A stretch of 6,671 nt of DNA. Source: Candidatus Gastranaerophilales bacterium (lineage in GTDB: Bacteria > Cyanobacteriota > Vampirovibrionia > Gastranaerophilales > Gastranaerophilaceae). Made by a program: the position numbers and the translations under genes. The stretch is taken from contig CALUTA010000081.1 of NCBI GenBank assembly GCA_944323585.1, positions 1-6,671 on the forward strand, written 5' to 3'. Shown here one piece after another: positions 1 to 4,725 of this stretch (position 1 is the first letter of the stretch; every line of letters starts with the position of its first letter). The notes under the pieces were generated by a model. That model worked only from the letters and a program-made list of their open reading frames with translations. It searched no databases and had not been told where the DNA came from.

Positions 1-429
1 GACTTTGACCACTATGAAATAAGCAACTTTGCAAAAGAAGGCTTTTACTCCCGCCACAACCTTAACTACTGGAACAACGAACACTACTACGGATTCGGCA
101 CCGCAGCGCACGGATATGAAAACAACACCAGATATTCAAATCAGACAAACCTCAAAGATTACATCTCAAATCCGCTGAAAAAATTTGAACATTATGTTCT
201 CCCGCAGGAACAGTTGGAAGAAGAAATTTTTCTCGGTTTCAGAAGGAAAACAGGCATAAATTTCAACTTTCTAAATAAAAAATTCAACATAAATTTTGAA
301 AAAAAATATTCAAAAATTCTGGACAAATATATTCGCACGGGTCATATTGAAAAAACAGACTGCGGCTGTAAATTGACCGTTGACGGAGTTCTTGTAAGCA
401 ACATGATTTTGTCGGAATTTCTGGAATAG
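1..429 (+). CDS. hemW: HemW-like radical SAM heme chaperone (coproporphyrinogen III oxidase-like), C-terminal part
   Basis: The frame is open from base 1 and stops at TAG 427-429, giving 142 residues of the C-terminal part. The N-terminal radical SAM barrel with its CxxxCxxC cluster lies upstream of the window; HemW proteins are usually about 370-400 residues. Recognition rests on the conserved stretch YEISNFAKEG, then HNLNYW, then YYGFGTAAHGY near residues 5-40, which matches the HemW/HemN-like pattern 'YEISNFA...HN..YW....Y.G.G..AH'. A later LGFRRKTGI (about residues 77-85) matches the family's 'lgLR...Gi' segment, and a winged-helix-like tail follows. HemW is known as a heme-binding chaperone that delivers heme to apoproteins; it was long misannotated as the oxygen-independent coproporphyrinogen oxidase HemN. 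The HemN-like alternative cannot be fully excluded without the missing N-terminus. The gene converges on the minus-strand gene at 499-930 with a hairpin between them. Confidence 0.85.
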   Translation, partial: DFDHYEISNFAKEGFYSRHNLNYWNNEHYYGFGTAAHGYENNTRYSNQTNLKDYISNPLKKFEHYVLPQEQLEEEIFLGFRRKTGINFNFLNKKFNINFEKKYSKILDKYIRTGHIEKTDCGCKLTVDGVLVSNMILSEFLE

Positions 430-441
430 AAAACTGCATTA

Positions 442-472
442 TAAAAGCCGTCTCAATGTGAAACGGCTTTTA
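442..472. terminator. Bidirectional Rho-independent-type terminator
   Basis: A perfect 10-bp inverted repeat pairs TAAAAGCCGT (442-451) with ACGGCTTTTA (463-472) around an 11-base loop. The arms end in T-rich sequence on both strands: CTTTTAAATTTTAT on plus, and CTTTTATAATG on minus. It lies 12 bases after the hemW-like stop codon and 26 bases from the end of the minus-strand gene, so it fits as a shared terminator for convergent transcripts. The GC core is short (GCCG), so the hairpin is of moderate strength. Confidence 0.8.
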
Positions 473-498
473 AATTTTATGTTCATCTTAAAAAGATA

Positions 499-930
499 TT
501 ATTTTGAAGCCTCAGTGGAAGCTTCTTCAGCTGCATTTGCGGCATCATCAGCTTTTTTGCCGAACCATTTGCCAAGGGTGCTGTCATAAGCATCAGATGC
601 TGATTTTCCAATTTTATAGAAGAAGTTTTTAGCATTTTGAGCAAAGCCTTCCGGAGCATCTAATTTTGTCCATTTTGATCCTTTATGTCCAACAGCAATA
701 CCAAGCCCTATCCATACAAGAGCAAGAGCACCGATTATACCGCCGATAACTTTACCTGTATTGCTTTTTTCTTTTTCTGGAACTGAAGTAGACAACTCTG
801 CTTTATCACCTTCCGGCTGTGCCGGCTGAGGAGCAGAAGCACCGGCTGCATATTTGCCCGGCTGATTGATTAAACTGTTAAAATCCGTCTTTTCACCGCG
901 AAAATTAACACCTGAAACAGCACTTATCAT
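499..930 (-). CDS. Small single-pass membrane protein of unknown function with an N-terminal VNFRG motif
   Basis: This is a 143-residue protein that I do not recognise as a named family. It begins M-I-S-A-V-S-G-V-N-F-R-G and then has an Ala/Pro/Gln-rich, probably disordered segment (about residues 28-58). One hydrophobic helix (about 60-81, GKVIGGIIGALALVW onward) follows, and then a basic and aromatic region (82-125: HKGSKW, NFFYKIG, LGKWFGKK). The tail is Ala/Glu-rich and likely helical (126-143). The hydrophobic stretch is internal, so it is a membrane anchor rather than a cleavable signal peptide. The start is secure because a near-consensus Shine-Dalgarno sequence lies 5 bases upstream. 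My recollection is that many short gut Melainabacteria proteins carry a comparable N-terminal V/I-x-F-x-G motif; this is unverified. The gene is monocistronic here, divergent from the 995-residue gene and convergent with hemW. Confidence 0.8.
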   Translation of the reverse strand: MISAVSGVNFRGEKTDFNSLINQPGKYAAGASAPQPAQPEGDKAELSTSVPEKEKSNTGKVIGGIIGALALVWIGLGIAVGHKGSKWTKLDAPEGFAQNAKNFFYKIGKSASDAYDSTLGKWFGKKADDAANAAEEASTEASK

Positions 931-935
931 GAGAA

Positions 936-944
936 AACCTCCTT
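936..944 (-). promoter_or_regulatory. Strong Shine-Dalgarno sequence for the minus-strand membrane protein
   Basis: On the minus strand the bases read AAGGAGGTT, ending 5 bases before the ATG at 930-928. This is close to a perfect anti-16S match. It fixes the start and argues that the otherwise unrecognised small protein is really translated. Confidence 0.85.
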
Positions 945-1100
945 ATATAAAATTACACATCTGCTTTATTTACTTCTAACACTAAAATAAAACCTGAAAC
1001 ATGATTATTTTGTCTTAAAAAGCATATTTTTTCAATATTTGTTACAAAAGTTTACAAAAATTTTGGAATATTTTCAATTCCCGTGTCATCTTATTAAAAA

Positions 1101-1107
1101 GAGGAGG
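1101..1107 (+). promoter_or_regulatory. Shine-Dalgarno sequence GAGGAGG with long spacing
   Basis: GAGGAGG lies 12 bases upstream of the ATG at 1120, longer than the usual 5-9. A second, weaker purine run (AAAGGA, 1112-1117) lies 2 bases from the ATG, too close to be ideal. Either or both could serve. No better in-frame start codon is close by, so ATG 1120 is retained. Confidence 0.6.
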
Positions 1108-1119
1108 AAATAAAGGAAC

Positions 1120-4107
1120 ATGACAGGACAGGAAACTTTAATTTATATTGACGAAAATGACAAAAAAGAAGCAGGTATTAACGCAAAACATTTTGCAAAA
1201 GATGATGTGAAAAACCGCGCATATTACAACACTTTAGGCGCACAGCTTATCAAAAAATTTCTTGCAAGCGAAAACGTTGATGCCGCAAATACTTATAACA
1301 TTCACAGCATCAAAAAAATTCTTGAAGAATTTGATATTGCTGACGTCATGCTCGGAAATATACACATAGATGTCAGAATTGTGTTCAATGAAAACTTTAT
1401 TTTCGTTCCGAAAAGCCACTTTAAATACGAAATTCTTCCTGATATTTACCTTGTTCTTTTAATGTCCAATGACAAAAAATACGTAAAATTTCTCGGATTT
1501 TTTGAACCAAAACTTATAAACAAAAATAACGAAAATGAAGAATATTATTTTATAGAAAAAGAAAAACTCACTCCTCCAACAAATCTTAAAGAATATATAA
1601 GCAAATTTGCAGGGAACACAGATCAGGAATTGTCAGAGTCTGAAATTAACACCTCTGATATGCTGATTATTTCCATGATTGATCAGGATATAACCGAACA
1701 GGAGAAAAAACAACTTCTCAATAATCTTGTTAAATCAGCTAAATTAAGAGACAGATTTATTGAATTTGAAAATTTTGAAACTCTTTCATACAGAGCAGAA
1801 AGCTCCACGGATATCAAAAAACCAGAAGTGACAGCCATTCCATCACTGGATGTGGCAGCTGCGGCAACAGCAGAAGCTCTTGAGCAGATGGACTTTGGCG
1901 GAAGCATAACAAACGAACAAAAAATCGCAAATGAGAATGAGATAATTAACGGCTTTAATGATTTGGAAAGAAACATTCCGGATCTTACACCTGCAAATAC
2001 ACAATCTGAAAAAAATCAGGCAGAAAAACCGGAAAATTTAGAATCCTTTTCTGAATTAATGGATTTTGAAAATACGGGAAATGATTCTCCCACAACACCA
2101 ACAATAGATTCTGCAAAAGTTTCTGCTGAAAATTCACAAAATTCGGATGATTTGCTTGAATTCGGCGAGTTTGAAGATTTGACCCTTGATTTCAATGATC
2201 TGGAATCAGACAACACTATAGATGACAGTTCAAATGAAACAACGGTTTCACAAACAGGAATCATCGAACAACAAAATTCACATGATATTGTTGATTTTGA
2301 CGAAATAATGCCTGTTGAAGCAAATACAACCAGTCCAAAAACCGAAATCAACCCCGCTGCGGATGAAACCGTCGACTTCAACGATATAGCTCCGGTTGCA
2401 GACACAACTCAGGCTCCGATTGATTCTAAACAAGATCCGCAACTTGAAACCGTAAGTTTTGATGAAATTCCTGCTGATAACAGAGTAAATCAACAACCTA
2501 CAGAAACAAATACTGCAGAAGCTGCTGCTCCTTCCCAAGAATTGGCAGACTTTGACAATTTATCAACAGACAATGCTCCATCTCTTGAGGCAAATAATAA
2601 TGAACTTACACTTGGAACAGACCTTGCTGACATAAACAACGAATTTAATACTGAACCTGAGATGAATCTTACCGAACCATTACAAGATCTTTCATTCGAC
2701 GATGAGACATTATCTTTAGACGAACCGCTTCTTGATATTTCGGATGAACCAGCAGCAAGAGAATCTGACAAAGCAGTTTCCGCCTCGAATAATAATTTAT
2801 CAGAGTTAAATGACCTTGAAAATTTACTGATGGAAGATGAACAGGCTCATAATAATGCTGCTGCTGATGCGGAACCAGTTTCAGACCTGCAGGAACTGCC
2901 TGAAATTTCACAAGAAGATATGGAACTTGATAAAATGCTGGCTTCGGAAAATATTCTACCTGTACAAAATCAAGCTGCCGACGACCAGAAAAATCTTATT
3001 GATGAAAATAAATCAGCACAAAATAGTACTGAATCAGCAGCACCGCAGGAGGCAACACTCCAACAAACGACATCAGACTTCGTCAGCGTTGAAGACACCA
3101 TAACCGACCTGAATCTTGAAGCTGATGAGATAGAAAAATCAATTTCAACTGATGACATTGCCGGCATAGGTGAAATGTCCGAATTACACAATAACACAGA
3201 CCTTTCAACCAATGATTTGATATCTCAAATAGATGATCTTCTTGGTACAGAAGAAACCACCACTCAAACAGCACAACCCGCAATTTCAGAAACCGAAGAC
3301 AAACTTGGTATGCTTTTCAATACAAATGAGAATGCTAATGCGGAAGATACAGACAATGCCGACTTTGCAGATGAAGATGAACCCGGCAGCTACCCGGGCC
3401 AAAGCCTTCAGCAGTCTTCTTTTGCTCCGGAAAAGGGCAAAAAAGCCGTGCTTGCTGCAGCTGCAATTGTTGCCGTACTTGCAATTGCAGGCGGAGCAGG
3501 GTTATTCTTAAAAAGCAAGAACTCCTCCGATCTTCTGGCTCAAAATCCTATTGAATCAGATACCGCAAATATTCCTGCACCTGCAACAGAAGATAACACC
3601 GATTTAATGACCAATACACCGGATACTAATGCACAAACGCCTGAGCAGGCAACACCTAAGACTCCTGCACAACAAAAGCCTGCAAACCCGGCTCCACAGA
3701 CAAAAACGGCACCGAAAACAACATCAAAAACAACACAACAAAAACCTTCAGGAACTCCGCTTCCGTATATAACTGTCAGAAGTGTTGCATGGGAAGTTCC
3801 GGATTATCTGTCATACAGCGATAAAGTTAAAAAATATCTTCAAACAGCCGGCAAAAGCATCAGGCTGACTCTATCAAGCGATCTTTTATTGACAAATGAA
3901 TACGCCTATTCAAATCAGGTAAAAGTTGAACTGAAACTCAAAAATGACGGAACAATTCAGGATGCACAAATTACAAAATCAAGCGGTTCAAACCAGATAA
4001 ATGATATTGTGTTACGAACTGTTAAAGACACCTTGAAAGTAGTAAAACCCGCACCCGGAGAGATTCCTACGCCTGATTTCAAGTTGGGGCTTATAATTAA
4101 TTTGTAA
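1120..4107 (+). CDS. Large single-pass membrane protein: DUF1822-like N-domain, acidic repeat linker, TM helix, C-terminal TonB_C-like domain
   Basis: This is a 995-residue protein with a clear modular layout. Residues 1-225 look globular. The segment with HIDVRIVF, FIFVPKSHF (93-101) and YVKFLGFFEP (121-130) recalls the cyanobacterial DUF1822 pattern of a 'V.VP' strand followed by a 'LLGF' strand; this call is tentative. Residues 228-770 are acidic, low in complexity and probably disordered, with repeated DF(D/N)(D/E)(I/L) motifs. A Lys-flanked transmembrane helix spans about 776-797 (KKAVLAAAAIVAVLAIAGG), followed by a Pro/Thr/Lys/Gln spacer (about 825-880). The C-terminal domain (about 884-995) matches TonB_C: VKVELKLKNDGTIQDAQI (934-951), then KSSGSNQIND (953-962). 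With a cytoplasmic N-terminus, the TonB_C-like domain would be periplasmic. The helix is near the C-terminus, unlike TonB itself, so classical ExbB-driven energy transduction is doubtful. Alternatives include an anti-sigma-like sensor, given the sigma gene 39 bases downstream, or an envelope or motility scaffold. Confidence 0.85.
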   Translation: MTGQETLIYIDENDKKEAGINAKHFAKDDVKNRAYYNTLGAQLIKKFLASENVDAANTYNIHSIKKILEEFDIADVMLGNIHIDVRIVFNENFIFVPKSHFKYEILPDIYLVLLMSNDKKYVKFLGFFEPKLINKNNENEEYYFIEKEKLTPPTNLKEYISKFAGNTDQELSESEINTSDMLIISMIDQDITEQEKKQLLNNLVKSAKLRDRFIEFENFETLSYRAESSTDIKKPEVTAIPSLDVAAAATAEALEQMDFGGSITNEQKIANENEIINGFNDLERNIPDLTPANTQSEKNQAEKPENLESFSELMDFENTGNDSPTTPTIDSAKVSAENSQNSDDLLEFGEFEDLTLDFNDLESDNTIDDSSNETTVSQTGIIEQQNSHDIVDFDEIMPVEANTTSPKTEINPAADETVDFNDIAPVADTTQAPIDSKQDPQLETVSFDEIPADNRVNQQPTETNTAEAAAPSQELADFDNLSTDNAPSLEANNNELTLGTDLADINNEFNTEPEMNLTEPLQDLSFDDETLSLDEPLLDISDEPAARESDKAVSASNNNLSELNDLENLLMEDEQAHNNAAADAEPVSDLQELPEISQEDMELDKMLASENILPVQNQAADDQKNLIDENKSAQNSTESAAPQEATLQQTTSDFVSVEDTITDLNLEADEIEKSISTDDIAGIGEMSELHNNTDLSTNDLISQIDDLLGTEETTTQTAQPAISETEDKLGMLFNTNENANAEDTDNADFADEDEPGSYPGQSLQQSSFAPEKGKKAVLAAAAIVAVLAIAGGAGLFLKSKNSSDLLAQNPIESDTANIPAPATEDNTDLMTNTPDTNAQTPEQATPKTPAQQKPANPAPQTKTAPKTTSKTTQQKPSGTPLPYITVRSVAWEVPDYLSYSDKVKKYLQTAGKSIRLTLSSDLLLTNEYAYSNQVKVELKLKNDGTIQDAQITKSSGSNQINDIVLRTVKDTLKVVKPAPGEIPTPDFKLGLIINL
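2281..2484 (+). repeat. Protein-level tandem motif repeat, period 27 residues
   Basis: Within the acidic linker, three motif copies fall at exact 27-residue steps: VDFDEI at 391-396, VDFNDI at 418-423 and VSFDEI at 445-450. The first two continue into (M/A)-P-V-(E/A); the third continues as PADN. Related degenerate copies lie outside this interval: MDFEN near 314-318, LDFNDL at 356-361, ADFDNL at 476-481, and LSFDDE/LSLDEP at 524-536. The DNA is not an obvious tandem repeat, so conservation appears to be at the protein level. The motifs resemble short linear binding motifs embedded in disordered sequence. Confidence 0.55.
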
Positions 4108-4110
4108 TTA

Positions 4111-4119
4111 TGTTATAAT
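4111..4119 (+). promoter_or_regulatory. Extended -10 promoter upstream of the sigma-like gene
   Basis: TGTTATAAT contains a perfect TATAAT (4114-4119) preceded by the extended -10 TGn. A poor -35 candidate (TTATAA, 4091-4096, 3/6 match) lies 17 bases upstream, inside the end of the preceding gene. Initiation would be expected near 4126, leaving a leader of about 20 bases with the AAAGGA ribosome binding site. This would let the sigma-like gene and the ATPase gene be transcribed separately from the 995-residue gene, although no terminator blocks read-through. Confidence 0.55.
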
Positions 4120-4131
4120 ACTGTCAGTTAT

Positions 4132-4137
4132 AAAGGA
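4132..4137 (+). promoter_or_regulatory. Ribosome binding site that favours GTG 4147 as start
   Basis: AAAGGA lies 9 bases from GTG 4147 but only 3 bases from the upstream in-frame TTG 4141. Spacing therefore favours GTG 4147 and a protein starting M-E-F-T-Q-D. No in-frame ATG is available near the 5' end. Confidence 0.6.
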
Positions 4138-4146
4138 TTATTGTTA

Positions 4147-4710
4147 GTGGAATTTACACAAGATAAAATCAATTTAATAGAGAGAATAATAAAAAACGAC
4201 CGAAAATTTGCAAATAATGAAGATTTGTACGATGATTTCTTCAACGAAACCTGCAAACGTTCAGTTAATATTGTTAAAACTATAACTTCAGATGCAACAT
4301 TGGAGGCATATTTAAAGAAAATTGCCACTACATCAATCCTTAATGTTTTGAAGGATTCCGGCAGACTGCGCCGAACCAGAGAAGGATTTACCCCCACAAG
4401 AGAAGTTTCTTTTGAAGAGCATACTTCTCCTAATAATTATGCAAATGCAAAAATTGTATATGAACCGGTAGATACAGACAACACACCTGAAGATGAATTT
4501 GTCAGAAAAGAAATTTTACAGCATGTCATGAACTCGTTGGAAAAAATTGATAAAGAAACTCCTGACAAAAACTATTTACAAATCTTTAAATTGCGATATG
4601 ATAATGGTATGACACAAAAAGAGATTGCCGAAGAATTAAATCTCTCTCAGTCGGAAATCTCTAAACGTTTGTTCAAGTTAATGGAAAAGATTAAACAAGC
4701 GTTCAATTAA
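4147..4710 (+). CDS. Sigma-70 family (ECF-like) RNA polymerase sigma factor
   Basis: The protein is 187 residues from GTG 4147, the usual size for an ECF sigma factor. Residues 5-78 fit sigma region 2: a helical segment with EDLYDDFFNE (25-34) in the place of the region 2.2 'DL.Q..F...' motif, then LEAYLKKIATTSILNVLKD and GRLRR (52-76) in the place of the region 2.3-2.4 'WL..IA.N...D..R' motif. A polar linker with an acidic end (about 80-120) follows. Region 4 is clear: LQIFKLRYDNGMTQKEIAEE at 144-163, then LNLSQSEISKRLFKLMEKIK (164-183), a helix-turn-helix with 'Q.EIA..L..S...I..RL'. It would direct RNA polymerase to a specific promoter set. Region 2 is more divergent than region 4, so a non-sigma HTH regulator remains possible. 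It sits 39 bases after the membrane-protein gene and 15 bases before the zinc-ribbon ATPase, suggesting co-regulation. Confidence 0.8.
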   Translation: MEFTQDKINLIERIIKNDRKFANNEDLYDDFFNETCKRSVNIVKTITSDATLEAYLKKIATTSILNVLKDSGRLRRTREGFTPTREVSFEEHTSPNNYANAKIVYEPVDTDNTPEDEFVRKEILQHVMNSLEKIDKETPDKNYLQIFKLRYDNGMTQKEIAEELNLSQSEISKRLFKLMEKIKQAFN

Positions 4711-4712
4711 TC

Positions 4713-4716
4713 AGGA
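4713..4716 (+). promoter_or_regulatory. Ribosome binding site for the zinc-ribbon ATPase
   Basis: AGGA lies 9 bases upstream of ATG 4726 in the 15-base gap after the sigma-like stop codon. An in-frame TTG at 4717 lies almost on top of it, so ATG 4726 is preferred. The first cysteine of the zinc ribbons is residue 3 from this start, which fits an intact N-terminus. Confidence 0.55.
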
Positions 4717-4725
4717 TTGAATAGA

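Larger units (their letters stand above)
931..1119. promoter_or_regulatory. Divergent AT-rich intergenic region with weak promoter candidates
   Basis: The region separates two divergently transcribed genes and must hold both 5' leaders. The best minus-strand promoter I can see is TTGAAA (1035-1030) with a 17-base spacer to CAAAAT (1012-1007). The best plus-strand candidate is TTTACA (1051-1056) with a 16-base spacer to TTCAAT (1073-1078). Both have only 4/6 matches at -10, so they are weak guesses. Two GTTACAAAA/TTTACAAAA half-repeats lie 10 bases apart at 1041-1059, and a TTTGT-T-ACAAA palindrome spans 1038-1048. These could be operator sites or simply AT-rich noise. Confidence 0.3.

Noticed and set aside
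214..429. A separate 71-residue gene starting at TTG 214
   Set aside because: The frame is continuous with the HemW-like sequence from base 1, so the TTG is an internal codon of the truncated hemW.
558..930. Signal peptide on the small minus-strand protein
   Set aside because: The hydrophobic segment begins near residue 60 after a polar, Pro-rich region, so it is an internal anchor and not an N-terminal signal sequence.
1234..3511. Numerous open frames on the minus strand and in other plus frames inside the 995-residue gene
   Set aside because: They overlap a long, well-supported frame with recognisable domains. They are Ser-, Leu- or His-rich by-products of the acidic low-complexity coding sequence, and none shows a domain or a convincing ribosome binding site.
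4141..4143. TTG 4141 as start of the sigma-like protein
   Set aside because: It is only 3 bases from AAAGGA; GTG 4147 has a normal 9-base spacing. The difference is just two residues.
4105..4149. Possible stop-codon read-through fusing the membrane protein to the sigma-like protein, since both are in the same frame with no further stop between them
   Set aside because: The gap has its own -10 element, ribosome binding site and start codon, and nothing suggests recoding at TAA 4105-4107. Shared frame arises easily by chance; the ATPase is also in this frame.
4128..4397. Minus-strand frame opposite the sigma-like gene
   Set aside because: It lies wholly antisense to a gene with a clear region 4 helix-turn-helix and has no recognisable protein features.
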